A stretch of DNA of 64,000 bases from Alteromonas sp. CI.11.F.A3 (lineage in GTDB: Bacteria > Pseudomonadota > Gammaproteobacteria > Enterobacterales > Alteromonadaceae), in NCBI RefSeq assembly GCF_032925565.1, contig NZ_CP136708.1:3968001-4032000 (forward strand), given 5' to 3'. Below the pieces are notes generated by a model. It was not told the origin of the DNA. It saw only the letters and a list, made by a program, of their open reading frames with translations, and did no database searches. The translations under genes and the position numbers were made by a program. Positions 28,990 through 37,935 of the stretch are shown one piece after another; the stretch's first letter is position 1, and each line of letters begins with the position of its first letter.

Positions 28990-30339
28990 CTATTCGAAGA
29001 GCGCTTTATGCAAGTCCTTCACTATTTTATCGCTGTCAGTTTCATTCACTAGGAATGACAGGTTGTGCGGGTTCGCACCGAAACAAATCATGCGTAAGTT
29101 AAAGTCAGACACCGCAGCGAAAATCTTGCTAGATACACCAATTGCCGTTTGCATGTGGTTACCTACCACAGTGACTAAGTCGTAACCATTCTCTACTTTC
29201 ACATCACAAATAGTCTCAAGCTCTGCAATGGTTTCTTTGTTCAAGCGCTGTGCCACAGAATTAGCAGGGTTATCTAAGGTAAACGACACCGAGATTTCTG
29301 ATGTCGTTACCAAATCCACACTTAGCTTGTGCTTCGCGATAATGGCAAAAACCTGCTGTAGGAAGCCCTGTGCGTACATCATCTTAGGTGTTTTTACTGT
29401 CACCATAACTTGGTCTTTACGGCGAGTAATGGCCCGATAAGGAGGCTCTTCCACGCAGTCTCGAACAATCCAAGTACCGCCCTTTTCTGGCTCTTTACTT
29501 GAGCCTACAAACACTTTGATGTTTTTACGAAGAGCAGGTTCCATGGTTGCAGGATGAAGCACTTTAGCACCAAAGGTCGCCATTTCAGCCGCTTCTTCAA
29601 AGCTAAGTTCTGGTAACGGACGAGCAGCTGCAGTAATACGTGGATCGGTAGTATAAACCCCAATCACATCGGTCCATATTTCACAGGCATCGGCGTCTAA
29701 AGCTTCAGCAATAAGCGCAGCTGTAAAATCAGAACCACCGCGACCTAATGTGGTAGTGCGACCTTCATCATCAGCTCCTACAAACCCCTGCGTTACCACA
29801 ATGGCATTTTCAATTTCAGGGGCTAGCAACTGCTTCGCCAAAGCTTCAATAGTGTCAATTTGTGGTACGGCTTCACCAAACTCACTGTCGGTGCGCAAAA
29901 CTTTCCGTACATCGAAGTTCATGGTAGCCACTTCTTGTTCAGCCAACACTGCACTAAACATCAATGACGACATGCGCTCCCCCATAGAAAGCAACTGGTC
30001 TTTCAAATCGTTTCTATGCAGAATCTCTTCGTGGAATGCTAGCGATTTCACTTCATCTAGCAAATCGTTTAATTTACTTTCAACCGAGCTTTTATCAGCA
30101 AGCTTGTTGAGAATGGCAAGTTCAATATCAACAATAGACTGGCAAGTAGATTCTATTTGCTCTTGGGTAAGTGGGCTGTGCGCCAAATTCACAAGGTGGT
30201 TTGTCACCCCTGCTGATGCGCTGACTACCACAATACGGGTCGCACTGTTTGAGGCAACAATTCGCGCACAGTTTTGCATCACTTCATAGTTCGCAACACT
30301 GGTTCCGCCGAACTTGGCGATGGTTAAAGCATTTGCCAC
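28990..30339 (-). CDS. lysC: Lysine-sensitive-type aspartokinase III
   Basis: 449 residues, monofunctional. N-terminal kinase domain with IAKFGGTSVANYEVM, the LGRGGSDFTAALIAEAL substrate loop and FGAKVLHPATMEPA; two C-terminal ACT domains (about 310-449; VMVTVKTPKMM, LVTVVGNHMQ) mediate feedback. Overall layout and length match E. coli LysC rather than the ThrA or MetL fusions. It phosphorylates aspartate in the first step to lysine, threonine and methionine. Only 72 bases separate it from the upstream DUF192 gene, too few for the lysine riboswitch seen before E. coli lysC; two hairpins occur there instead. Confidence 0.95.
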   Translation of the reverse strand: MANALTIAKFGGTSVANYEVMQNCARIVASNSATRIVVVSASAGVTNHLVNLAHSPLTQEQIESTCQSIVDIELAILNKLADKSSVESKLNDLLDEVKSLAFHEEILHRNDLKDQLLSMGERMSSLMFSAVLAEQEVATMNFDVRKVLRTDSEFGEAVPQIDTIEALAKQLLAPEIENAIVVTQGFVGADDEGRTTTLGRGGSDFTAALIAEALDADACEIWTDVIGVYTTDPRITAAARPLPELSFEEAAEMATFGAKVLHPATMEPALRKNIKVFVGSSKEPEKGGTWIVRDCVEEPPYRAITRRKDQVMVTVKTPKMMYAQGFLQQVFAIIAKHKLSVDLVTTSEISVSFTLDNPANSVAQRLNKETIAELETICDVKVENGYDLVTVVGNHMQTAIGVSSKIFAAVSDFNLRMICFGANPHNLSFLVNETDSDKIVKDLHKALFE

Positions 30340-30363
30340 GATTTCACTCCGAATTTCTTTTAC

Positions 30364-30411
30364 CGAGCATGTTGCTCGATACTGACCGGCGAATAGATTA
30401 TTCGCACCGGT
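30364..30411 (-). other. Two hairpins between the DUF192 gene and lysC
   Basis: Reading the minus strand: first ACCGG-GCGAATA paired with TATTCGCCGGT (30385-30411, small bulge, abutting the DUF192 stop), then CGAGCA/TGCTCG (30364-30378). Neither has a U run. They could attenuate read-through or stabilise lysC mRNA. Confidence 0.45.
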
Positions 30412-30861
30412 TTAACGATTAATTTCTATCTGGTCACCCACACTTATATTGTGTGAAGCGAACCACCCTTGGTTCATTTCTAGCGCGTAGAGTACCTCTT
30501 TAGTGGCCTGCACCGACGTTAGGTCGTGAGGCTCTAGAGGTTTTATATCTGTAATTACGCCGTTTCTGTCGATATAGGCGACATCTAAAGCAACATTCGT
30601 ATTCTTCATCCACATACTGGCGTATCTTGACGATGCAAACTTAAAGAACATTCCACAATCATCACACAGTGACTCTCTGAACATTAACCCTTGGGCACGT
30701 TGTTCAAAAGAATGCGCGTATTCCATTTGATAAAGTTTGCCGTCAATCGTTAAGGTGATTTGATCAAACTCTACGCTTGGCTGCATTTGTGCGCTGGCAT
30801 TCAAAGCGCCATATCCTAGAAGCACAAAAAGCGCGATTGCAATGAAAGTAGTTTTAGCCAT
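30412..30861 (-). CDS. Secreted DUF192 protein
   Basis: 149 residues from the ATG at 30861, which has AAGGA upstream; a longer frame to 30897 would translate the acnB terminator and is rejected. Signal peptide residues 1-25 (cleaved near ASA-QM). The mature part is a DUF192 domain: AHSFEQRAQGLMFRESL, MFFKFASSRYASMWMKNTNVALDVAYIDRNG, and the closing ALEMNQGWFASHNISVGDQI. The family is widespread and usually exported; its biochemical function is not established. It lies just after the acnB terminator and before lysC. Confidence 0.88.
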   Translation of the reverse strand: MAKTTFIAIALFVLLGYGALNASAQMQPSVEFDQITLTIDGKLYQMEYAHSFEQRAQGLMFRESLCDDCGMFFKFASSRYASMWMKNTNVALDVAYIDRNGVITDIKPLEPHDLTSVQATKEVLYALEMNQGWFASHNISVGDQIEINR

Positions 30862-30881
30862 TAGACATTCCTTTAACCCAT

Positions 30882-30914
30882 AAAAAAAGCCGGACACTTA
30901 CTGTGCCCGGCTTT
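30882..30914 (-). terminator. Terminator of acnB
   Basis: GCCGGGCAC/GTGTCCGGC stem with one mismatch and a five-base loop on the minus strand, followed by a run of seven T. It begins 18 bases after the acnB stop. Confidence 0.9.
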
Positions 30915-30931
30915 GTAGTTTATACACTAAA

Positions 30932-33544
30932 TCAGGCAACATTCAACGTTGGAATGATATTGGCCTTCGCCTCTTCTTCAGCCTTCTTGAAACTTGGCAT
31001 TTTATCAAAGTTTAAGTAGCGGAATACTTCAGACGACATGGAGTTAATTTTACTCGCATATTCCATGTATTCTTCTGCCGTAGGAATACGGCCAACGATA
31101 GCGCCTACCGCCGCTAATTCAGCCGATGTGAGGTATACATTCGCTCCATCACCTAAACGGTTAGGGAAGTTTCGAGTTGAAGTAGACAGTACTGTGGTAC
31201 CTGCATCTACACGTGCTTGGTTGCCCATACACAGTGAACAACCAGGCATTTCTGTACGTACGCCTACCCTGCCATAAATATTGTAGTAGCCTTCTTCCAT
31301 TAACTGAGCCTTATCCATTTTTGTCGGTGGCGACATCCACAAACGGGTAGGTAAGGTTTTATTAAACTGCTCAAGTAATTTACCTGCAGCACGGAAGTGG
31401 CCAATATTCGTCATACACGAACCAATGAAGACTTCATCGACATTTTCACCGGCTACGTCTGATAAGGTTTTCGCGTCATCAGGATCGTTGGGGCAACACA
31501 CAATAGGCTCTTTAATATCATTAAGGTCTATCTCGATAATTTCTTTGTACTCAGCATCCGCATCGGCGCGCATAAGTTCAGGGTTAGCCAACCACTCTTC
31601 CATCTTTTGAGCACGGCGCTCGAGGGTACGTGGGTCGCCGTAACCTTCGTTAATCATCCAACGAAGCATAGTGATGTTTGAATTGAGGTATTCAGCAATA
31701 GACTCTTCAGACAGATTAATACTACAGCCTGCCGCAGAACGCTCTGCTGATGCGTCAGATAATTCAAATGCTTGCTCTACCGTTAGGTGCTCAAGCCCTT
31801 CAATTTCGAGCACGCGACCAGAGAACGCATTAATCTTGCCTTTCTTCTCTACGGTAAGTAAGCCTTGCTTAATACCGTATAACGGAATGGCGTGTACTAA
31901 ATCACGCAGGGTAATGCCTGGCTGCATTTCGCCTTTAAAACGAACCAGAATGGATTCAGGCATATCAAGGGGCATGACACCGGTTGCTGCAGCAAACGCC
32001 ACTAAGCCAGAACCGGCAGGGAACGAAATACCCAATGGGAAACGGGTGTGTGAATCGCCACCTGTACCTACCGTGTCTGGTAACAACATGCGATTTAACC
32101 AGCTGTGAATAATGCCGTCGCCTGGGCGAAGCGATACACCACCTCGGTTCATCATGAAATCTGGTAAGGTGTGCTGCGTTTCTATATCAACAGGCTTAGG
32201 ATAGGCCGCGGTGTGACAGAACGACTGCATGGTTAAGTCAGCAGTGAAACCAAGACAGGCTAAATCTTTTAGCTCGTCTCGCGTCATAGGACCTGTGGTA
32301 TCTTGCGAGCCCACTGTGGTCATTTTAGGTTCGCAATAGGTGCCAGGGCGAATGCCTTCAACGCCACACGCTTTACCTACCATCTTTTGGGCAAGAGTAT
32401 AGCCTTTACCGGTATCGACAGGTTGCTCTGGGGTACGGAACAAATCTGTTGCGCCTAAGCCTAATGTTTCTCGTGCTTTTTCAGTTAACGCGCGGCCAAT
32501 AATAAGGTTAATTCGTCCACCAGCGCGTACTTCATCTAAAATTACTTTAGATTTATAGTCATATTCAGCTAATACTTCGCCAGTTTCATGATTGGTGATT
32601 TTGCCTTCAAACGGGTAGATGTCGATAACATCGCCCATATTCATTTTTTCTACATCAGCTTCAAATACTAAGGCCCCGGCATCTTCCATCGTATTGAAGA
32701 AAATGGGGGCCACTTTACTTCCAATACAGACACCGCCGCCGCGTTTATTAGGTACGCCGGGTAAGTCTTCACCAAAGAACCACAACACGGAATTGGTTGC
32801 CGATTTACGTGATGAACCAGTCCCTACCACATCACCCACAAAGGCAACGGGATAACCTTGGTTTTTTACCTGTTCAATTTGTTTCATTGGGCCTTTCACG
32901 CCATGCTCTTCTGGCTCTAAACCGTCACGAGTCATTTTATAAGCCGCTAAGGCGTGAAGGGGAATATCAGGGCGCGACCAGGCATCGGGTGCGGGTGACA
33001 AGTCATCGGTATTGGTTTCACCGGTCACTTTAAATACTGAGTAAGTGATTTTATCGTCCATTAATTTACGCGACGTAAACCATTCACCTTCTGCCCAAGA
33101 CTTTATAATATCAGTGGCAAATTCATTTCCGGCTTTGTGTTTTTCTTCAACATCATGGTAGGCGTCAAACATGAGCAGCGTGTGCTTAAGTTCTTTAGCG
33201 GCGAGGGGCGCTAGGTTGTCATCGTCGAGAAGCTCAACCAATGTCACGATGTTGTACCCACCATGCATATTGCCTAGAAGCTCAACGGCCTTTTCTTTTG
33301 AAATTAACGAGCAGCTATCTTCGCCTTTCACGATAGCACTTAAGAACCCCGCCTTTACATAAGCGGCCTCATCCACGCCCGGAGGAACGCGTTCAGATAA
33401 CAATTCTAATAAGTTATCTGCTTCGCCTTTTGGTGGATTTTTAATTAACTCAACCAAGCCGGCTACCTGTTCAGCATTTAGCGGCTTAGGAGGGATCCCT
33501 TCAACAGCACGTTCTTCTACATGTTTGCGATAGTCTTGTAACAC
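30932..33544 (-). CDS. acnB: Aconitate hydratase B, proteobacterial type
   Basis: 870 residues from the GTG at 33544, which has AGAGGA six bases upstream and gives the family start VLQDYRKHVEERA; a TTG ten codons earlier is spurious. HEAT-like domain at the start (residues 1-160), swivelling domain with KVTGETNTDDLSPAPDAWSR, then catalytic domains with VGSQDTTGPMTRDELKDL, GGDSHTRFPLGISFPAG and the three 4Fe-4S cysteines in IGSCMTNIGHFRAAGK and PGCSLCMGNQARV. It interconverts citrate and isocitrate, and also handles 2-methylisocitrate in this family. Very close to E. coli AcnB along its length. A second, quite different AcnB lies at 35034. Confidence 0.97.
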   Translation of the reverse strand: MLQDYRKHVEERAVEGIPPKPLNAEQVAGLVELIKNPPKGEADNLLELLSERVPPGVDEAAYVKAGFLSAIVKGEDSCSLISKEKAVELLGNMHGGYNIVTLVELLDDDNLAPLAAKELKHTLLMFDAYHDVEEKHKAGNEFATDIIKSWAEGEWFTSRKLMDDKITYSVFKVTGETNTDDLSPAPDAWSRPDIPLHALAAYKMTRDGLEPEEHGVKGPMKQIEQVKNQGYPVAFVGDVVGTGSSRKSATNSVLWFFGEDLPGVPNKRGGGVCIGSKVAPIFFNTMEDAGALVFEADVEKMNMGDVIDIYPFEGKITNHETGEVLAEYDYKSKVILDEVRAGGRINLIIGRALTEKARETLGLGATDLFRTPEQPVDTGKGYTLAQKMVGKACGVEGIRPGTYCEPKMTTVGSQDTTGPMTRDELKDLACLGFTADLTMQSFCHTAAYPKPVDIETQHTLPDFMMNRGGVSLRPGDGIIHSWLNRMLLPDTVGTGGDSHTRFPLGISFPAGSGLVAFAAATGVMPLDMPESILVRFKGEMQPGITLRDLVHAIPLYGIKQGLLTVEKKGKINAFSGRVLEIEGLEHLTVEQAFELSDASAERSAAGCSINLSEESIAEYLNSNITMLRWMINEGYGDPRTLERRAQKMEEWLANPELMRADADAEYKEIIEIDLNDIKEPIVCCPNDPDDAKTLSDVAGENVDEVFIGSCMTNIGHFRAAGKLLEQFNKTLPTRLWMSPPTKMDKAQLMEEGYYNIYGRVGVRTEMPGCSLCMGNQARVDAGTTVLSTSTRNFPNRLGDGANVYLTSAELAAVGAIVGRIPTAEEYMEYASKINSMSSEVFRYLNFDKMPSFKKAEEEAKANIIPTLNVA

Positions 33545-33583
33545 GATGTCTTCCTCTTGATGTCGCTTGCGCAATGGGGATAA

Positions 33584-33613
33584 ACGGTCTTGTACGGTCT
33601 TGTACGGTCTTGA
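33584..33613 (-). repeat. Three tandem 10-bp repeats in the acnB leader
   Basis: On the plus strand ACGGTCTTGT, ACGGTCTTGT, ACGGTCTTGA follow one another without gaps, 40-70 bases before the acnB start codon. On the acnB strand this reads as CAAGACCG three times at a one-helical-turn period, suggesting repeated protein-binding sites or replication slippage. Confidence 0.9.
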
Positions 33614-33903
33614 CGCAAGGTCTGATTAAAAATACTTCATCAGTATAACGATTAACCTGCCTAAATTAAATTTTTGAGGCTTTTTATTCGTTTATAGTCG
33701 CCATTCAGCGCACTTAATATTGAACGATTAAAGCTATTAATAAGAAACAAATTAAACTTTAAAACTAATTAATATTTCATCTTATTATTTCTGTTATCGC
33801 TTTCTTTCATCATTACCAGTCATCACTCCCTGTCATTAGCAGCATGGAGGTTACCACCGTTAAAACCAAGCTATGTTTGAATACCACAGGTGGGTATAAC
33901 GCC
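33614..33903 (-). other. AT-rich region upstream of acnB
   Basis: No gene seen. It probably contains the acnB promoter; TATACT on the minus strand near 33640 is a candidate -10 but without a good -35. The ligase gene ends at 33904 pointing into this region, and no clear terminator for it was found. Confidence 0.35.
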
Positions 33904-34833
33904 TTATAAATTTGGTAGGTCTTTAGCTGGACGAATATGCCTAAAGCTCGCAAAGCGGGGAATACCTTTTTTTGTTAAGCCAAAATATTTGAAGGTGATC
34001 CAGCTGTTCAGTGGTGGCGGATATTGACGCTGTTTTATACTAAACCCTGTTCCAATTTTAAATTGTATACCCTCAGGCGTTTCTACAATAAGAGAGCCCA
34101 TCATGCCAGCGAACTTCCCTTTTCCTTTTACATAGCCAATCACTTGGGCTTCTGCATCGCTATACCGTTTCGCTTTTAATAACTGATTACTGCGCCCGCT
34201 CTGATAAAAGGCCGCTTTGTGATGTAGCATTAAGCCTTCACCGCCCTTTGCGGTGACCTCATCTATTTTCGCTTCAAGCAGCCGCTGAGAACTCAACGTA
34301 AATTGTGGGACCATAGCCAAACTGCTGCTATCGGCTCCCCTCACTAATGATTCCATTGTAGATAAGCGCGAGGCAAAAGGTACATCGCTGACGGGCATAT
34401 CAAACACCATCATCTTCACCGCCCTCCAACGTTCATCAGGCGTATGGCTAAGTACAATTGAAGCGATAGATTCAAAGCTGCTCCGCTGCGTCCATAGCTC
34501 TCCATCAAGGGCTACATCAGGCCAGTTGTAGGTAAACCACGTAGGTGCATAAATTTTATTCCCATTTCGGGTAACAAGTTGCACTCCCGTCCAGCGGGCC
34601 CTAACGCCATCTAATTTTTCGCTTACGAAATACTCAGCAATATTGATGTTATCACCTGCCGTGTAAGTCGCTGCGGTTTGGATAGGCGGAACAGTCTGCT
34701 TGGGCACTCTTGTAATGGGGTTAAGCATTGGCTTAGCAGCGTTAGACATTGCGTCAGGAACGGGAGCGGCCAATGAGGCTGGAAACGAGCTTATCGCGAG
34801 TATTAGTAGTAAGAAAAAGGGTTTGAAATTCAT
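33904..34833 (-). CDS. Periplasmic ATP-dependent DNA ligase (LigE-like)
   Basis: 309 residues from the ATG at 34833; a frame extending 14 codons upstream is unlikely because the signal peptide would be internal. Residues 1-22 form a Sec signal peptide (MNFKPFFLLLILAISSFPAS, cleaved near SLA-AP). The nucleotidyltransferase domain has motif I with the AMP-accepting Lys in VSEKLDGVRARW, motif III MMVFDMP, motif IV GGEGLMLHH and motif V QLLKAKRYSDAE; a short OB-fold follows (GTGFSIKQRQYPPPLNSWITFKYFG region). These are the minimal secreted Lig E ligases of marine and mucosal proteobacteria, thought to seal nicks in extracellular or incoming DNA. Odd neighbour: it lies between two aconitase genes. 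Confidence 0.9.
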   Translation of the reverse strand: MNFKPFFLLLILAISSFPASLAAPVPDAMSNAAKPMLNPITRVPKQTVPPIQTAATYTAGDNINIAEYFVSEKLDGVRARWTGVQLVTRNGNKIYAPTWFTYNWPDVALDGELWTQRSSFESIASIVLSHTPDERWRAVKMMVFDMPVSDVPFASRLSTMESLVRGADSSSLAMVPQFTLSSQRLLEAKIDEVTAKGGEGLMLHHKAAFYQSGRSNQLLKAKRYSDAEAQVIGYVKGKGKFAGMMGSLIVETPEGIQFKIGTGFSIKQRQYPPPLNSWITFKYFGLTKKGIPRFASFRHIRPAKDLPNL

Positions 34834-34966
34834 GTCCGCATTCTTGTTAAAAACAAAAAAGCTTACGCTGTTCAACTTATGAGTAAACTGGGCTTAGGAC
34901 GGGTTTACATGAAGGTTTAGAATTCAGGCGGGAATACAGGTGGGAATCAGGTAGGAACATATATAT

Positions 34967-34995
34967 AAAAAAGCCCCAACCAAGGTTGAGGCTTT
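34967..34995 (-). terminator. Terminator of the second acnB
   Basis: AAAGCCTCAACC pairs with GGTTGGGGCTTT (one G-U pair) on the minus strand, followed by TTTTTATATA. It lies about 40 bases after the stop codon. Confidence 0.85.
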
Positions 34996-35033
34996 CACAC
35001 TAAATTTCAATTAACCAAAGGTTAAGTTTGAAC

Positions 35034-37847
35034 TTAGCTTACTGTTTTAACAGCAACGCTTGGCGAAAATTTAGGCGCAACAGCCATATCTTCAGCCGGT
35101 GGAGCGAAGTCTGTAAGGTTAATACCTTCAACCGCAGCTTTGTACTCGTCCATAGTAGGGAAGCGTCCCAGCACAGCAGACAATACTACCAATGGTGTTG
35201 AACCAAGAAGTGACTCGCCTTTCTTCTCGGTAGAGTCGGCAACAACACGGCCTTGGAATAAGCGCGTAGAGGTAGCAATTACCGTATCACCAGGTTCTGC
35301 TTTTTCTTGGTTACCCATACAAAGGTTACATCCTGGACGTTCTAGGTACATGATGTTGTCGTACTTAGTACGTGCTGCTTCTTTCGGCTTGTCGTCGTTA
35401 AACTCGAAACCAGCGTACTTAGTAAGGATATCCCAATCGCCTTCCGCTTTAAGCTCATCAACAATGTTGTATGTTGGTGGTGCAACAACAAGTGGTACGT
35501 TAAACGACACACTGCCATTTTGCTTTTCAAGGTTGCGAAGCATTTGAGCGATAATCTGCATGTCACCTTTGTGAACCATACAAGAACCAACAAAGGCTAA
35601 ATCAACGTTTTTACCGTCGTAGAAAGACACTGGACGAATAACATCATGGGTATAACGCTTAGAAACGTCGTCGTTGTTTACGTCTGGGTCGGCAATCATT
35701 GGCTCTTCAATTTGATCCAAATCAACCACAACCTCAGCGTAGTACTTCGCGTTGTCATCAGGTGCTAGTGCAGGGTTCTCACCAGACTTGATTTCAGCAA
35801 TACGCTTGTCAGCAAGGTCAATCAAACCTTGAAGCATGTTGGCATCGTTTTCCATGCCCTTGTCGATCATTATCTGAATTCGGCTCTTCGCAACTTCTAG
35901 CGACTTGATCATAGTCTCGTCGTTAGAAATACAGATTGAGGCTTTCGCCTTCATTTCTGCCGTCCAGTCAGTAAAGGTAAACGCTTGGTCAGCAAGCAAA
36001 GTACCGATTTGTACTTCAATAACTCGGCCTTGGAACACGTTCTCGCCGCCAAATTGCTTAAGCATTTGAGCTTGAGTAGCATGAACAACGTCACGGAAAT
36101 CCATGTGGCTCTTCATGTGACCTTTAAAGGTTACTTTAACCGACTCTGGAATTGGCATCGCCGCTTCACCTGTCGCAAGCGCTACCGCTACCGTACCTGA
36201 GTCAGCACCGAACGCGACACCTTTAGACATACGCGTATGTGAGTCACCACCAATGATAATAGCGCGATCGTCCACGGTAATATCGTTTAATACTTTGTGA
36301 ATAACGTCAGTCATTGCATGGTAAACCCCTTTAGGGTCACGTGCCGTGATTACGCCAAAGTTATTCATGAAAGACATAAGCTTAGGAATATTGGCTTGAG
36401 CTTTCTTATCCCATACCGATGCTGTATGACAGCCCGACTGGTATGCACCGTCTACAAGCGGAGAAATCGTTGATGCTGCCATTGACTCTAGCTCTTGGCA
36501 TGTCATCGGACCGGTTGTATCTTGTGAGCCTACAATATTTACTTTAACGCGAACGTCTGAGCCAGCGTGAAGCGGGGTCTCAGACTTAACGCCTACCGCA
36601 TTGCGGTTAAAGATTTTTTCAACAGCAGTTAGGCCTTGGTTCTCTACAGATACTTCTTTCGAACGTGCGTAAACTTCAGGAACGTCTGTGCCTAACACTT
36701 TTGCAGCAAAAGTTTGTAATTGCTTACCAAACGTTACCGCGTAAGAACCACCCGCTTTCATAAACTCCATTTTTTGTGGAGTGAAAGCGCTTGATATATC
36801 AGCAAGTTCTTCTGAACCGTTGAACAATTTCTTCGCTTTAGTATCGATAGTCAGCACAGTACCAGTCGCAACAGAATAAGCTTGCTCCAATACTGGGTCG
36901 CCGTTCTCATCACGAACCACTTCACCGTTAGCATCAGTTTTCTTAACCCAGTTTTTAAGGTCTAAACCAATACCGCCAGTAACGTCTACCGTGGTTAAGA
37001 AGATAGGTGCGATTCCGTTAGTACCTGCAACCACTGGCGCTTTGTTCACAAATGGAATGTAAGGGCTTGCTGCTTCACCGGCCCAAAGTGCAACGTTATT
37101 TACACCAGACATACGCGAAGAACCTACGCCCATGGTGCCTTTTTCTGCAATAAGCATGACTTTAGCGTTAGGGTGCTTTTTACCTAGCTCAACAATTTCT
37201 TGCTGTGCTTCAGGGGTGATCATGCACTGGCCATGTAACTCGCGATCTGCACGGGAGTGAGCTTGGTTACCTGGAGAAAGTAAATCAGTAGAGATATCAC
37301 CTTCTGCAGCAATATAAGTCACTACATCAATTTTTTCTGGTACGTCAGGCAATTTAGTAAAGAACTCTGCTTTTGCGTAGCTCTCAAGAATGTCTTTTGC
37401 TATTACATTACCTGCGTTATAAGACGCTTCTAAACGCTCTGTATCAGCTTCGTATAAGTAAACCTGTGTTTTTACTACTTCAGCGGCTGTCTTAGCAACG
37501 GCTTCGTTGTCTGAAAGTGCCAAATCTAGAAGTACTTCAACAGACGGGCCACCTTTCATGTGTGAAAGCAGCTCTAACGCAAACTCAGGTGTAATTTCAG
37601 CAACAACTGACTCACCTAGTACGATTTCTTTAAGGAATGCGGCTTTAACACCTGCAGCACTTGTTGTACCTGGCAGTGTGTTGTAGATGAAGAAGTTAAG
37701 AGAGTCTTCACGGTGCTCGTTATTCGTATCTTTAATTTGAGCAATAATTTCTGACAGTAAATCAGCACTGTCGATAGGCTTAGGGTGTAAACCAAGTTCC
37801 GCTTTACGGGTCTCGATTTCGGCCATGTATTCTGAATACAAACTCAT
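35034..37847 (-). CDS. Second AcnB, Bacteroidetes-like type
   Basis: 937 residues. The ATG has GAGAGAA upstream. N-terminal domain MSLYSEYMAEIETRKAEL, then LHPKPIDSADLLSEIIAQIKD, HREDSLNFFIYNTLPGTTSA and MKGGPSVEVLLDLAL; swivelling domain with GDISTDLLSPGNQAHSRADR. Catalytic part with VGSQDTTGPMTCQELESM, GGDSHTRMSKGVAFGADSG and cluster cysteines in VGSCMVHKGDM and RPGCNLCMGNQEK, so it should be active. Motifs and length differ strongly from the AcnB at 30932 but agree with the AcnB I recall from Flavobacteria, which suggests acquisition by transfer (inference). Whether it favours citrate or 2-methylcitrate-derived substrates cannot be told; no prp genes are nearby. A 17-bp tandem repeat precedes it. 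Confidence 0.93.
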   Translation of the reverse strand: MSLYSEYMAEIETRKAELGLHPKPIDSADLLSEIIAQIKDTNNEHREDSLNFFIYNTLPGTTSAAGVKAAFLKEIVLGESVVAEITPEFALELLSHMKGGPSVEVLLDLALSDNEAVAKTAAEVVKTQVYLYEADTERLEASYNAGNVIAKDILESYAKAEFFTKLPDVPEKIDVVTYIAAEGDISTDLLSPGNQAHSRADRELHGQCMITPEAQQEIVELGKKHPNAKVMLIAEKGTMGVGSSRMSGVNNVALWAGEAASPYIPFVNKAPVVAGTNGIAPIFLTTVDVTGGIGLDLKNWVKKTDANGEVVRDENGDPVLEQAYSVATGTVLTIDTKAKKLFNGSEELADISSAFTPQKMEFMKAGGSYAVTFGKQLQTFAAKVLGTDVPEVYARSKEVSVENQGLTAVEKIFNRNAVGVKSETPLHAGSDVRVKVNIVGSQDTTGPMTCQELESMAASTISPLVDGAYQSGCHTASVWDKKAQANIPKLMSFMNNFGVITARDPKGVYHAMTDVIHKVLNDITVDDRAIIIGGDSHTRMSKGVAFGADSGTVAVALATGEAAMPIPESVKVTFKGHMKSHMDFRDVVHATQAQMLKQFGGENVFQGRVIEVQIGTLLADQAFTFTDWTAEMKAKASICISNDETMIKSLEVAKSRIQIMIDKGMENDANMLQGLIDLADKRIAEIKSGENPALAPDDNAKYYAEVVVDLDQIEEPMIADPDVNNDDVSKRYTHDVIRPVSFYDGKNVDLAFVGSCMVHKGDMQIIAQMLRNLEKQNGSVSFNVPLVVAPPTYNIVDELKAEGDWDILTKYAGFEFNDDKPKEAARTKYDNIMYLERPGCNLCMGNQEKAEPGDTVIATSTRLFQGRVVADSTEKKGESLLGSTPLVVLSAVLGRFPTMDEYKAAVEGINLTDFAPPAEDMAVAPKFSPSVAVKTVS

Positions 37848-37867
37848 ATAATTCTCTCGGTCTTGGT

Positions 37868-37935
37868 TATACGTAGGTATTTTTTATACGCAGGGGTTAA
37901 TTATACGTCGGTCTTAGCTATACGCATGAAATTAT
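37868..37935 (-). repeat. Four 17-bp imperfect tandem repeats upstream of the second acnB
   Basis: The hexamer TATACG begins at 37868, 37885, 37902 and 37919, exactly 17 bases apart. The first three copies share TATACGYMGGT or similar (TATACGTAGGTATTTTT, TATACGCAGGGGTTAAT, TATACGTCGGTCTTAGC); the fourth is diverged. On the gene strand each copy gives CGTATA. They begin 20 bases before the start codon. Either repeated operators or slippage product. Confidence 0.85.

Noticed and set aside
30340-30411. Lysine riboswitch before lysC
   Set aside because: The space is too short for the five-helix element, and only two simple hairpins are seen.
30862-30897. Upstream extension of the DUF192 protein
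   Set aside because: Those codons are encoded by the acnB terminator stem, and the ATG at 30861 has a ribosome binding site and starts a signal peptide.
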